A DNA stretch of 64,000 bases from Pelobacter sp. UBA6093 (GCA_002435955.1 DIWZ01000005.1:13829-77828), one strand, 5' to 3'. Counted from the first letter of the stretch, positions 1 through 9,065 are shown. The notes: generated from the sequence alone by a model not told the origin. Numbers and translations are program-made.

Positions 1-1
1 G

Positions 2-460
2 CAATCGGAACAGGCGGATGCCATTCGTCAATTGCTCGAGGCTGCCGATGACATAACAGACGAGCTGGAGGAAGCGGTCTTCCATCTCACCCTGCTGAAA
101 CCGGAGGCGCTGGAGGAAGAAATTCGTCTGCCACTGGTCGCCCTGGCCCGCCTGCTCGTCGAGGGGACCCAGGAATACCTGAAAGCGATCGAGAACGCAC
201 GGGGAATCCACCGCAGCGGTTCACCGGACGACAGGCACGATTTCCTGGAGTCCATTCACCGCATCATCGTCATCGAACAAGAGAGCGATACGGTGGAACG
301 CGCGGTGCGCAAAGCGCTACTGGTCGGAACCATGCTGGATTACCGGCAGACCCTGGTCATCGCCGAAAGCGCAAAGAAGCTGGAGTCAGCCGCCGATGCG
401 CTGATGCATACCGGCATGATCCTGCGCGATCAGATACTCGGTCGGATTATGGAAAGTTAA
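2..460 (+). CDS. DUF47/PhoU-like Pit accessory protein (5' end cut by window)
   Basis: The reading frame is open from base 2, so the gene begins before the window and the in-frame TTG at 32 is not a convincing start. About 152 C-terminal residues are visible. They are all-helical, acidic and heptad-like, e.g. IRQLLEAADDITDELEEAVF, as in the DUF47 (TIGR00153, PhoU-related) proteins that accompany Pit phosphate transporters. The role would be cytoplasmic regulation or stabilisation of phosphate uptake. The next gene starts 4 bases after the stop, so the two are probably co-transcribed. The family call rests on the pattern of the C-terminal half only. Confidence 0.75.
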   Translation, partial: QSEQADAIRQLLEAADDITDELEEAVFHLTLLKPEALEEEIRLPLVALARLLVEGTQEYLKAIENARGIHRSGSPDDRHDFLESIHRIIVIEQESDTVERAVRKALLVGTMLDYRQTLVIAESAKKLESAADALMHTGMILRDQILGRIMES

Positions 461-464
461 CCAC

Positions 465-2069
465 ATGAAACCTGACGGCATTTTCAATATCGCCCCCCAG
501 GCTGCGGGCGCCGCAAAAGGCAACGTGGCTGCCATGGGGATGAAAGCCTTTGACTTGTCACGGATGGCGAGACTCGGGCTGCCCGTGCCACCCGCCTTTG
601 TTTTGGGAACGGCCCATTGCCGACTGCGCAACCAGGATCCCGAACGCTACGGGAAAAATCTGCCCGCACTGCTGGAAGAGCAGCTGCATTGGCTCCAGTC
701 CATCACGGGGCTCGGCTTCGGCGATACCCGCAAGCCGCTGCTGGTGTCCGTCCGCTCCGGCGCGCCGGTTTCGATGCCCGGCATGATGGATACGCTGCTC
801 AATATCGGCCTTTGCGATACCACCGCCCGCGGCCTGCTGCGGATTACCGGCAATCCGCGACTGGTCTGGGATTCCTACCGCCGCCTCATCCAGAATTTCG
901 CCGAAGTAGTCTTTTCAGCACCCCGGCAACCCTTCGCCGAGGCGCTCGATGCGATACTCACCCGCGAGTGGGTGGGCCGTTTGCAGGACCTGGACTATCT
1001 GAATCTGGCCGAACTCACCCAAACCTACCTGCGGCTGTACGACGAGCTGACCGGCAGGTCGTTCCCCCAGGACCCGTTTGACCAGCTCGAGCTCGCGGTG
1101 CAGGCGGTTCTTGCCTCGTGTACCTCGCACCGCGCTAAAGAGTACCGCCGCCTTTACGGGCTGACCGATGATCTGTGCACAGCAGCCACCATCCAGCAGA
1201 TGGTGTTCGGCAATGCGGGAGGGACGTCGGGTGCTGGGGTCGGTTTCACCCGCGACCCGGATACCGGCGAAAACAGGCTGTACTTCGATTTCCTGTTCAA
1301 CAGTCAGGGAGAAGATATCGTTTCCGGACGCACCATCGGCTCCGATGCACAGCGGCTGTTTTGGGCCCTGCCGGAAACCGAGCAGATATTGCTTGATATC
1401 TGTGCCGCGCTCGAGCAGGAGTACGGCGATGCCCAGGAGTTCGAATTCACCCTGCAGAACGGTATCCTCTACCTGCTGCAGACGCGGACTGCCAAGAGGA
1501 CGCCATGGGCGGCGTTGCGGATTGCGGTGGAACAGGTCGGAGAGGGGATTATCGGGAAAAGCGATGCCCTTGCCCGTCTCAGTGGCCTTGTCCTGGGCGA
1601 CATTCAGCGGCAACGGTTGTCCCTGGAGGAGAAACTGCCGCTGTGCCAAGGTCAGCCGGCGGGTATCGGCGTGGCCGCAGGTCCCCTCGCCCTCGACATG
1701 GAAGCCGCCCGACGTTTTTCCGAACAAGGGCGGCCGGGTGTGCTGGTTCGTGAAGAAATGGCCACGGCCGACATCGCCGAAATTGCCCTCTCCGCCGGAG
1801 TGCTGACGGCCCGGGGAAATCGCACGTCTCACGCGGCGGTAGTGGCACGGCAGCTCGGCAAGGCATGCATTACCGGTTGCAGCACTTTAGGGATCGATCC
1901 GGCACGCCGGGTAGTTAAGTTCGGTGATCGGTTCCTGACGGAAGGGGAATGGATTACCCTTGACTCCAACACAGGGCGGGTCTTCGCCGGCGAAGCATCA
2001 GTAGTTATCGACTATCCGATCCAATGGCTCGCTGAAGTCGAAAAATGGCGTCAATCGACGGATCATTAA
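465..2069 (+). CDS. PPDK-like protein: nucleotide-binding and phosphohistidine domains only
   Basis: 534 residues matching the N-terminal two thirds of pyruvate, phosphate dikinase. Residues about 20-350 form the ATP-grasp nucleotide-binding part (GGTSGAGVGFTRDPDTGEN, then NSQGEDIVSGR). Residues about 395-500 form the swivelling phosphohistidine domain, with the catalytic His in RTSHAAVVARQLGKACITGC; the GG usually preceding that His segment is GN here. The C-terminal PEP/pyruvate TIM barrel (about 350 residues in PPDK, normal length near 880) is absent and the gene stops cleanly. It could hand phosphate to another acceptor or be regulatory; it cannot carry out the full PPDK reaction alone. 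It follows the Pit accessory gene by 4 bases. Confidence 0.8.
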   Translation: MKPDGIFNIAPQAAGAAKGNVAAMGMKAFDLSRMARLGLPVPPAFVLGTAHCRLRNQDPERYGKNLPALLEEQLHWLQSITGLGFGDTRKPLLVSVRSGAPVSMPGMMDTLLNIGLCDTTARGLLRITGNPRLVWDSYRRLIQNFAEVVFSAPRQPFAEALDAILTREWVGRLQDLDYLNLAELTQTYLRLYDELTGRSFPQDPFDQLELAVQAVLASCTSHRAKEYRRLYGLTDDLCTAATIQQMVFGNAGGTSGAGVGFTRDPDTGENRLYFDFLFNSQGEDIVSGRTIGSDAQRLFWALPETEQILLDICAALEQEYGDAQEFEFTLQNGILYLLQTRTAKRTPWAALRIAVEQVGEGIIGKSDALARLSGLVLGDIQRQRLSLEEKLPLCQGQPAGIGVAAGPLALDMEAARRFSEQGRPGVLVREEMATADIAEIALSAGVLTARGNRTSHAAVVARQLGKACITGCSTLGIDPARRVVKFGDRFLTEGEWITLDSNTGRVFAGEASVVIDYPIQWLAEVEKWRQSTDH

Positions 2070-2080
2070 AAAATTGATGC

Positions 2081-2413
2081 TCAACGCAGAAGCACGTAGA
2101 TACAAATTCCAACCGAAATAACAGACAGCCCAAGCGAAACAAGTATCATGGCTTTATAGGCAGCGACCTGCTTGCGGCCTGCTTGTGCCGCGCTCTCAAT
2201 ATCCAGGATGGCTTGCTGGAGCTTATTTGCAAGCACTTGAATAGACTGTGCATTTTGTGTAGCGGCTGATTGAAGTTCTTCAATTTGCCTGGATACCACC
2301 GGATCTGATTTGGCTGTTTCCGGTTTGGATGTAAAGGCCGGAATTGCAGCCGCAGCAATCTGTGTCAGATACGGCATGACAGCTTTGATGATCGACAATA
2401 CCTCTATTGCCAT
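2081..2413 (-). CDS. Hypothetical small membrane protein with coiled coil
   Basis: 110 residues. The N-terminus is hydrophobic/amphipathic and alanine-rich (about 1-27), the middle (about 38-80) is a Gln/Ala-rich predicted coiled coil (SRQIEELQSAATQNAQSIQV), and the C-terminus is one clear transmembrane segment (about 86-109, MILVSLGLSVISVGICIYVL). A GGAGG ribosome-binding site lies about 10 bases before the ATG. It is convergent with the PPDK-like gene, 11 bases apart. I do not recognise a family. The layout, coiled coil followed by a C-terminal anchor, is seen in small phage or membrane-tethering proteins, but that is not evidence of function. Confidence 0.6.
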   Translation of the reverse strand: MAIEVLSIIKAVMPYLTQIAAAAIPAFTSKPETAKSDPVVSRQIEELQSAATQNAQSIQVLANKLQQAILDIESAAQAGRKQVAAYKAMILVSLGLSVISVGICIYVLLR

Positions 2414-2440
2414 TGCTTACTTTCCTCCATTGCAGTTTCC

Positions 2441-2496
2441 GGGATGCCCAAGGTGGAGCCGGTCTACCAAAGGATTTAGCAGGTGGTGGGCATCCC
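2441..2496 (-). repeat. REP-like family A copy, hairpin form
   Basis: Reverse-strand copy of the family whose core is CCACCTGCTAAATCCTATGG (here GGTCTACCAAAGGATTTAGC on the plus strand). This copy is bracketed by a perfect inverted repeat GGGATGCCCA (2441-2450) / TGGGCATCCC (2487-2496), so it can fold into a long hairpin. Other copies lie near 22072, 26802, 28259, 33081 and 36283. Confidence 0.75.
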
Positions 2497-2759
2497 CTCA
2501 GCCCTTCCCGGGGGCTGGCGAACATGCACAGTACCTTTGCCATCTGCTGTTCCTTTCCCGCGCAACACGACTGCCAGGTTGCTGACAATCTGCCTGAAAA
2601 TGTTTCCAGCTAACAACAAGCCTATCGTACCCGCCTTTTCATGCAACCTTCCAGGCAACAAGGCTGACGCATCCCGGACAGCAGCCAAGCCTGCCATCAG
2701 CGAAAATTCCAAAAAGTATTAAGGCAGAGTTCCCGATAAACTACCCTGCCCGTTTGCTG

Positions 2760-2765
2760 TATAAT
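2760..2765 (+). promoter_or_regulatory. Possible -10 box for the SLC13-type gene
   Basis: TATAAT lies 117 bases before the chosen ATG. No convincing -35 hexamer is seen 16-18 bases upstream, so the promoter call is weak. Confidence 0.3.
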
Positions 2766-2881
2766 ACCTTGCAGGATCCTGGCGACAGGATCATCCCGCT
2801 TGCTTGGATTTTGTTTTGCCAGGGATTCGCGCGGAAGGCAATCCCTCGGCGGGAGGCAATTGAACCCAAGACGTACGTTGC

Positions 2882-4672
2882 ATGAGGGCCCTCATGACCG
2901 GTGAAATGATTTTTGTCCTCGCCGTCACCTTTTTTGCCGTTCTTTTGTTCGCCTGGGAAAAACTGCCGGTTGACCTGGTATCGGTGATCATCATGGTGGC
3001 CCTGATTCTGAGCGGGGTGGTTACGCCCGGGGAGGGGATTTCCGGTTTCAGCCACCCGGCCACCGTAACCGTTACCGCCATGCTCATCCTGAGCGGCGGG
3101 CTCTACCACACCGGGGCGGTTAATTTTATCGGTGGAATCCTGACCCGCATTGGACGGCGCAACTTCTGGCTGGCGCTGCTGGTCCTGATGCTGACCGTAG
3201 GTTTCCTCTCGGCCTTCATCAACGATACCGCTGTTGTCGCAATCTTCCTCCCCATCGTCATGGGCCTCTCCCGCGACTTGAATGTCAGTCCCTCCAAACT
3301 TCTCATGCCCCTGTCCTTCGGCGCCCTGTTCGGCGGCGTCTGCACACTCATCGGTACTTCCACCAATATTCTGGTCAGCGCCATGGCCGTCAAGTACGGC
3401 GCCCCGGCCTTCGGGATGTTTGAGTTCACCAAATTCGGAGTCATCATTCTCGTCGCGGGCATCCTTTATATGGCTCTCATCGGGGTGCGGCTGATTCCGG
3501 AACGGGGCTTCGAAAAAGGCATGGCCCTGGAAGATGTGCGGCGGGACTATCTGGTCGAGGTCATGGTGGGATCAGACGCTGAATTTATCGGCGAGACCAT
3601 CTCCCACACCCCCCTTGCCAAACTCGACGTCGAGGTCCAGGAGATCGTGCGAAGCGGTCAAAAGGTGCGATTGCCGGCTCGGGAAGTGGCCTTGCAGCCG
3701 GGTGATGTGCTGCGGGTGCGCTGCGATGTGGATCAGGTACGCAAGTTGAAGGAACTGGACGGGTATACCCTCCGCTCGGAGGCGACCTGGCACGACACCC
3801 TGGAAAAGGAAGGGACCTTGCTGGTGGAGGCGGTGATCGGACCCAATTCCAGGCTGGAGGGCCAGACCCTGAAAAACGCCCGGTTTCGCACCCTGGTGGG
3901 CGGCACCGTACATGGCATCCGGCACCGCGGCCGGTTGATGCGGACCCACCTGGAAGACATCGTTCTGTATCCCGGAGACGTGCTGCTGATCGAAGTGCCG
4001 AACCAATTTGTGGAACTCCTGCACGGATACCAGGCCTTCGTCATCATCTCCGAGGTGAATACCCCGGATTTCCGGCGTCAGAAAATTCCCGTGGCCCTGA
4101 CCATCATCGTCGCGGTAGTCGCCAGCGCCGCCCTCGGGATAGTTCCGATTCTGGTCAGCGCCATTGCCGGCTCCGTGCTCATGGTCCTCACCGGCTGCCT
4201 GACCCTTGAGGAGGCCTATGGGGCGATCCAATGGAAGATCGTCTTCCTGCTCGGCGGGGTGCTGGCACTTGGCTTGGCCATGGAAAAAACCGGCACGGCT
4301 CTGTTCCTTGCCAACCAACTGGTCGCGACGGTCGGAACCTGGGGCCCGATGGCACTGATGTCGGCCTTCTACCTTATGACTTCGGTCACAACCGGGGTCA
4401 TGTCAAACAACGCCACAGCGGCGTTGCTCATCCCCATCGCCATCGCCACCGCCGAGGCGATGGGGGTCGATTCACGGCCCTTCCTGATGGCCGTGACCTA
4501 TGCGGCCTCAGCCTCCTTCATGACTCCGGTTGGCTATCAGTCCAACACCCTCATCTATGGGCCGGGACGCTACAAGTTTGCCGATTTCCTCAAGGTCGGA
4601 ACCCCGCTGAACCTGATATTCTGGCTTCTGGCAACCTTCATGATCCCCATCTTCTGGCCGTTTAATCCGTGA
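2882..4672 (+). CDS. SLC13/DASS-family permease with two TrkA-C domains
   Basis: 596 residues. Two blocks of membrane helices (about 5-205 and 400-595) flank a central soluble pair of TrkA-C (RCK_C) domains (about 210-380, with repeated VxLxPGDVLxV patterns: LQPGDVLRV and LYPGDVLLIE). The helical blocks carry the SLC13 signatures FINDTAVVAIFLPIV and TGVMSNNATAALLIPIAIA, with the SxxTN-type loop GTSTNILVS. The family moves dicarboxylates, sulfate or other anions across the inner membrane with Na+ or H+; the substrate cannot be read from the sequence. An alternative ATG lies at 2894. A tiny lipoprotein follows. Confidence 0.88.
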   Translation: MRALMTGEMIFVLAVTFFAVLLFAWEKLPVDLVSVIIMVALILSGVVTPGEGISGFSHPATVTVTAMLILSGGLYHTGAVNFIGGILTRIGRRNFWLALLVLMLTVGFLSAFINDTAVVAIFLPIVMGLSRDLNVSPSKLLMPLSFGALFGGVCTLIGTSTNILVSAMAVKYGAPAFGMFEFTKFGVIILVAGILYMALIGVRLIPERGFEKGMALEDVRRDYLVEVMVGSDAEFIGETISHTPLAKLDVEVQEIVRSGQKVRLPAREVALQPGDVLRVRCDVDQVRKLKELDGYTLRSEATWHDTLEKEGTLLVEAVIGPNSRLEGQTLKNARFRTLVGGTVHGIRHRGRLMRTHLEDIVLYPGDVLLIEVPNQFVELLHGYQAFVIISEVNTPDFRRQKIPVALTIIVAVVASAALGIVPILVSAIAGSVLMVLTGCLTLEEAYGAIQWKIVFLLGGVLALGLAMEKTGTALFLANQLVATVGTWGPMALMSAFYLMTSVTTGVMSNNATAALLIPIAIATAEAMGVDSRPFLMAVTYAASASFMTPVGYQSNTLIYGPGRYKFADFLKVGTPLNLIFWLLATFMIPIFWPFNP

Positions 4673-4750
4673 TGCAGGCCCATGCTCAGGGGCATTGGGG
4701 TGAGACTTTTTCATACGGGAAACGAGCAATTTCCCCTTGAGGTACATACC

Positions 4751-4882
4751 ATGCGAAAAAGACTGTTGATTTATCTGCTGCTGGCCGCCGTTGTCCTGGC
4801 CGGCTGTGCCGTTAATCGGGTGACCCACCAAAAAGATCTGAATACAGTGCCGGAGAGTACCGAACTCGGCATCAGCCGTTAG
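4751..4882 (+). CDS. Very small lipoprotein (43 residues)
   Basis: Starting at the ATG at 4751 gives a textbook lipoprotein signal: MRKRLL, hydrophobic stretch, then the lipobox LAGC with Cys at about residue 19. Only about 24 residues remain after lipidation (AVNRVTHQKDLNTVPESTEL). A longer in-frame start at 4682 would place the signal in the middle and is unlikely. It lies 78 bases after the SLC13-type gene and may share its transcript. Function unknown; entericidin-like or small structural lipoproteins have this size. Confidence 0.6.
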   Translation: MRKRLLIYLLLAAVVLAGCAVNRVTHQKDLNTVPESTELGISR

Positions 4883-4993
4883 GAGGCTGGAGGCGGCCCA
4901 GGCGTCGATCAACCGTCCGCGCTTGGAGGTGATCGTCCTCGATCGAAGCCGCCGGAATTTTACCAGTCGCTGGAGGTGTATGTCGCGCACCGG

Positions 4994-7462
4994 TTAGATG
5001 AACAGATTATTGTCCGAACGCTCCGAAGCCTCAAGGTAAGTGGCAACCCCGCCGAGCTGAACGCCGTCGATCAGCTCTTCCGCGCGAATCCCCATCAGGT
5101 CCATGGACATCTGGCAGGCCACGATATTCGCGCCCCCTTCGATTGCCATGGCCATCATCTCTTCCAGGGCGGGTACGTTCTTGTGTTTCATGAGGCCGCG
5201 GATCAGCTTGCCGCCGATCCCGCCCATGTTCATATTCGAAAGGGCGAGCTTTTGGCTGCCGCGCGGCATCATCCAGCCGAAGGCCTTTTCGATGAGGTTC
5301 TTGCCGAGACCGCCGACCTTTTCCGGCTTGCGCAGGGCATTCAGCCCCCAAAAGGTGAAAAACATCGTTACCTTGCGACCCATGGACAGGGCGCCATTGG
5401 CGATGATAAAGCTGGCGATGGTCTTGTCCAGGTCGCCGGAAAAGACGATAATGGTCTTGTCGTCGCCCTTCGACAGGGCGGTCGCCGGGGCTGCTGCGCC
5501 GCTTTTTTCAATGACCGCGGTGACGATCCCCTTTTGCACGCTGATCTCGCGCATGACATTACCGGTCGCCCGAGCCCAGGACGGGGCATCGGCGTAAAAT
5601 CCGGGATCGCTGGCCGTGATCGAGATCGCCTCGCCCGGCTCGATGCGGTCCATCTCCTGCTTGAGCCGCATCACCGGACCGGGGCACTGCAGGCCACAGG
5701 CATTTACTTGCACGACTTTCGCTAAGCTTTCCCTTGCTGTCTGCATGTCGATGACTTTCCCCGGTTCCGTTGCGGGTGGAAGGAGCACCTTGCCGACTGA
5801 AGCCTGCGGCATTGTGGCCACATGCCAGGTTTCATAGCCCCCTGAAAGGTTGTAGTGGTTGGTGAATCCGTGTGCGTGCAGAACGCGCGCCGCGTTGTAG
5901 GCGATGAGCCCCACCCGGCAGAAAACGATTATCTTTTTATCCCGGGGGATCTCGCCGAGCCGTTCGCGGAGGTTTGCCTGCGGGATGTTGATGGCCCCCG
6001 GCATGCTGCCCGTGGAAAATTCCGCCGGGGTCCGCACGTCGAGTAGCAACTGCTCCGAGCTATCCGAGGTATCGACATCCTCCCAGGTGACCGTCCGGAT
6101 CAGTCCGTCGAGGATGTTCTGGGCCACGAAGCCCGCCATGTTGACCGGGTCCTTGGCCGATGAATAGGGCGGCGCGTAGGCGTGCTCGATTTCCGCCAGA
6201 TCGTCGACGGTCATGTGCCCCATGATGGCCGTGGCGATGACATCGATGCGCTTGTCCACCCCGTTATAGCCGGTTGCCTGGGCGCCCAGCACCCGTCGGC
6301 TTTCCGGTGAGAAGACCAGCTTGAGGCACATCTTCATGGCGCCGGGATAGTACTCGGCACTGTCGTTGGGATGGATGATCAGAGTACCGCAGGGAATATT
6401 TTTGGCTTTGCAAAGTTTCTCCGAAAGGCCGGTCATGCCCACGGTGAGATCGAAAACCTTGGCGATTGCGGTGCCCATGGTGCCGTTGTAGCTGCGGGGC
6501 TGTCTGCCAAGCATGTTACCGGCAACGATCCGGCCCTGTTTGTTAGCCGGTCCCGCCAGCGGTATCGCGGTTTGCTGGTTGGTCAGGGGATGCAGCACCT
6601 CGATGACGTCGCCGGCGGCAAAGATGTGCTCGTCGCTGGTCCGGAGATGGTCATCGACAATGATATGCCCCCGGGCGCCCAGCTCGATCCCGGAATCCGC
6701 AACAAAGCCGGTGTTCGGTTTCACGCCGATGGACAGCAGGACCAGATCCGCCTCCACCGACTTGCCGCTGGTCAGGCGGGCGATCACGCTGCCGTCGGTT
6801 CCCTGGTCGAATGCCGCAACGCCGTCCTCCAGCAGCAGTTCCACCTGCTGCATCGCCACTTCCCGGTGGACCATGGCAGCGATCTCATAGTCCACGACAT
6901 TCATGGCCTGATTCGCCATTTCCACCACCGTGACGTGGATGCCCCGCGCATGGAGGTTTTCCGCCATCTCCAGGCCGATAAAACCCGCCCCTACCACCAA
7001 GGCCTTTTTCACCTTGCCGTCGTCCACCAGGGCGCGGATCCGGTCCGAATCCGGAATGGTCCAGAGGGTGTGAATCGCCGGATGATCGCACCCGGGAATC
7101 GTCGGCTTTATCGGCGAACCTCCAGGGGTGAGGAGCAGCTTATCGTAGGATTCGTCGTATTCGCGGCCCGTGGCCAGGTCTTTGACCCGGATCTGTTTCT
7201 CACCGGGTCGGATGGCCAGCACCTCGTTTCCGGTGCGTACCTCGATGTTGAACAGTTCCTTGAACCCTGCAGGGCTCTGCAGCAGCAGCCGTCCCCGCTC
7301 GGTGATCGCATCGCCGATGTAGTAAGGCAGGCCGCAGTTCGCATAAGAAACATAATCGCCTCTTTCGAACACGATGATTTCCGCCGTTTCGTCAAGTCGC
7401 TTGAGACGCGTTGCTGCCGACATGCCGGCGGCAACGCCGCCAACGATCAGATATTTTGCCAT
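4994..7462 (-). CDS. CoA-disulfide reductase / rhodanese / TusA / DsrE-like fusion
   Basis: 822 residues from an ATG with GGAGG seven bases upstream; an extension to 7750 has no family match. Modules in order: FAD/NAD(P)H disulfide oxidoreductase (about 1-450) with GxGxxG-type start VGGVAAG and the CoADR-type single redox Cys43 in YANCGLPYYIG; rhodanese (about 460-560) with active loop CRVGLIA; TusA/SirA-like domain (about 590-665) with its CPGP motif in NACGLQCPGPV; DsrE/F-like C-terminal domain (about 680-822). CoADR-rhodanese enzymes reduce CoA-disulfide, persulfide or polysulfide with NAD(P)H, and TusA and DsrE modules relay sulfane sulfur, so this should be a cytoplasmic sulfur-transfer/reduction enzyme. 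A related two-module protein is at 34552. Confidence 0.88.
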   Translation of the reverse strand: MAKYLIVGGVAAGMSAATRLKRLDETAEIIVFERGDYVSYANCGLPYYIGDAITERGRLLLQSPAGFKELFNIEVRTGNEVLAIRPGEKQIRVKDLATGREYDESYDKLLLTPGGSPIKPTIPGCDHPAIHTLWTIPDSDRIRALVDDGKVKKALVVGAGFIGLEMAENLHARGIHVTVVEMANQAMNVVDYEIAAMVHREVAMQQVELLLEDGVAAFDQGTDGSVIARLTSGKSVEADLVLLSIGVKPNTGFVADSGIELGARGHIIVDDHLRTSDEHIFAAGDVIEVLHPLTNQQTAIPLAGPANKQGRIVAGNMLGRQPRSYNGTMGTAIAKVFDLTVGMTGLSEKLCKAKNIPCGTLIIHPNDSAEYYPGAMKMCLKLVFSPESRRVLGAQATGYNGVDKRIDVIATAIMGHMTVDDLAEIEHAYAPPYSSAKDPVNMAGFVAQNILDGLIRTVTWEDVDTSDSSEQLLLDVRTPAEFSTGSMPGAINIPQANLRERLGEIPRDKKIIVFCRVGLIAYNAARVLHAHGFTNHYNLSGGYETWHVATMPQASVGKVLLPPATEPGKVIDMQTARESLAKVVQVNACGLQCPGPVMRLKQEMDRIEPGEAISITASDPGFYADAPSWARATGNVMREISVQKGIVTAVIEKSGAAAPATALSKGDDKTIIVFSGDLDKTIASFIIANGALSMGRKVTMFFTFWGLNALRKPEKVGGLGKNLIEKAFGWMMPRGSQKLALSNMNMGGIGGKLIRGLMKHKNVPALEEMMAMAIEGGANIVACQMSMDLMGIRAEELIDGVQLGGVATYLEASERSDNNLFI

Positions 7463-7675
7463 TTGATCCTCCGGGTGTGGAAATCGGAAATGGGGTGCAG
7501 ACTCTGGTTGTCCTGGGTATATTACGGATGCAAATAAATAGTGTTTTTTGAATATATAGGAAGTTGAATATATGTCAACTACTTTTTGGGTGTGAGTGAT
7601 GGGGGGCTTGAATTGCGTTCTAGTTTTCATCCGGAAGCCTGTCGAAAAACAGGCTGAATTTGCAGCCGCCTCATG

Positions 7676-7773
7676 GACAGGCCGACCGACTCCCGGCAGC
7701 AAGAAGATTGCCATTGAGGTGGGGAATGTGCTCGGACAATGACAAGACAAGCGTATTAAAAATCAGGACCGCC
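7676..7773 (-). pseudogene. creD fragment (partial duplication)
   Basis: On the minus strand this stretch reads MAVLIFNTLVLSLSEHI, nearly identical at DNA level to 9508-9560 inside the intact creD gene (MAILIFYTLVLSLSEHM). Identity fades after about 60-95 bases. It has no start, RBS or open frame of useful length, so it is a decayed partial copy located in the spacer before the transglutaminase-like gene. Confidence 0.65.
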
Positions 7774-7902
7774 ATTGCCTATCGTTTTTTTAAATACTTT
7801 CCATCCATCAAACCGAAATAATCAATTTGACCACACACTGTCTATTGCCTATATTCCAACGACGCTTTTTTCAGCCGTCTATCACTTCGTCAGGAGACCT
7901 TT

Positions 7903-8913
7903 GTGAAAAAACCCCTGTTGCTATTCACCCTTTGTTTGCTCGCATTCGCCCCGTCAGCCTGGGCTGGCAGCCATTCCGGCGCCGTCACCATGAATTTCGA
8001 TCTTACCGCCCAAGCCAAGGACGAAACGGTACGCCTATGGATTCCCTACCCGGTAACCGACCGCGACCAGACCGTCGGCAACATCCGGATCAGCGGCGAC
8101 TTTGCCGCCTCGGGGGTCTACACCGACAAGGTTAACGGCAACCCGGCTCTTTACGCCGAGTGGCCCAGAGGTGCCGCCAGCCGCAAGTTGGTCTTTTCCT
8201 TCACTGTCGATCGTCGGGAAATCATCCGCAGCGATCTCCCATCCACGGAAGCAGCCTGGAATCCGGCAGATTATGCCGAATTTCTCGCCCCCACCAGTCT
8301 TGGCCCGATCGACGGTGCGGTAAAGCAACTGGCCTCGGCCATCGTCAAAGGAAAGAACACCAATCTCGACAAAGCCAAGGCGATCTACGACTGGACGGTC
8401 GAAAACATGTACCGCGATCCGGACACCCGAGGCTGCGGCAAGGGTGATGTCTGCACCCTGCTCCTCGATCCCGGCGGCAAATGCACCGATATTTCCTCAG
8501 TATTCGTCGCCCTTTGTCGGGCGGCCGGGGTGCCGGCTCGTGAAATCTTCGGAGTGCGACTCGGCAAGCCCCCTGAACAGGATATCACCACATGGCAACA
8601 CTGCTGGGCAGAGTTCTTTGTGCCCGGTGCCGGCTGGATCCCTGCCGACCCGGCCGATGTCCGCAAGGCCATGCTGGTCGAACAGCTGGATCTCGATTCG
8701 GACAAGATCCGTAAACTGCGCGACTATTTCTGGGGAGGGATCGACGCCTACCGCCTCAAGCTCGCTACCGGGCGGGACCTGGTGCTCAACCCGCTACAAG
8801 CCGGCGCGCCGCTCAATACCTTCGGCTATCCATATGCCGAGGTGGGTGGCAAGCCGCTGGATTTCTACGATCCGAATAGCTTTACCTATTCCCTGATCTA
8901 CCGGGAGAAATAA
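7903..8913 (+). CDS. Secreted transglutaminase-like (papain-fold) protein
   Basis: 336 residues from a GTG with AGGAG upstream. Residues 1-21 are a Sec signal peptide ending SAWAG. A beta-rich N-terminal part (about 30-150) precedes a transglutaminase-like core with the expected triad: Cys in GGKCTDISSVF, His in WQHCWAEFF and Asp in IPADPADV. Exported proteins of this type are usually peptidases or amidases acting on periplasmic substrates; the substrate is unknown. It ends just before a paired-hairpin repeat and a strong terminator. Confidence 0.82.
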   Translation: MKKPLLLFTLCLLAFAPSAWAGSHSGAVTMNFDLTAQAKDETVRLWIPYPVTDRDQTVGNIRISGDFAASGVYTDKVNGNPALYAEWPRGAASRKLVFSFTVDRREIIRSDLPSTEAAWNPADYAEFLAPTSLGPIDGAVKQLASAIVKGKNTNLDKAKAIYDWTVENMYRDPDTRGCGKGDVCTLLLDPGGKCTDISSVFVALCRAAGVPAREIFGVRLGKPPEQDITTWQHCWAEFFVPGAGWIPADPADVRKAMLVEQLDLDSDKIRKLRDYFWGGIDAYRLKLATGRDLVLNPLQAGAPLNTFGYPYAEVGGKPLDFYDPNSFTYSLIYREK

Positions 8914-8914
8914 A

Positions 8915-8991
8915 GCTGGTTTTCATCCGGAAACGGCTCGTTTCCCATATGAAAACTAGCCCGTGTCCATCCATAGTTTCCGGATGGACAC
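8915..8991. repeat. Two adjacent intergenic hairpins (GTTTTCAT family)
   Basis: First hairpin 8915-8960: arms GCTGGTTTTCAT / ATGAAAACTAGC with an inner GGAAAC / GTTTCC stem. Second hairpin: GTGTCCATCC (8963-8972) / GGATGGACAC (8982-8991), perfect 10-base stem. The first occurs again, inverted, at 13441-13484, also directly at the 3' end of a gene. A partial copy is at about 7619-7635. Confidence 0.7.
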
Positions 8992-9065
8992 AAGCTAAGT
9001 CGTTCGTCGGGTTACCCTGTCCGCATTATCCTGATTATCTTTGATACCCCCTGCTTATTATTTTG

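Larger units (their letters stand above)
2414..2881. other. Gene-free spacer with one REP-like hairpin
   Basis: No ORF with coding character was seen in 2414-2881. The spacer holds a REP-like hairpin at 2441-2496 and, near its right end, the TATAAT at 2760 that may serve the SLC13-type transporter. Confidence 0.6.

Noticed and set aside
915..1832. Long minus-strand ORF of 305 residues inside the PPDK-like gene
   Set aside because: Shadow of the PPDK-like gene; no RBS and low-complexity Gln/Gly/Arg content.
6371..7537. 388-residue plus-strand ORF opposite the CoADR fusion
   Set aside because: Shadow; His/Gln/Arg-rich text without motifs.
7462..7750. N-terminal extension of the CoADR fusion
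   Set aside because: The ATG at 7462 has a perfect RBS and FAD-binding start; the extension covers the creD fragment.
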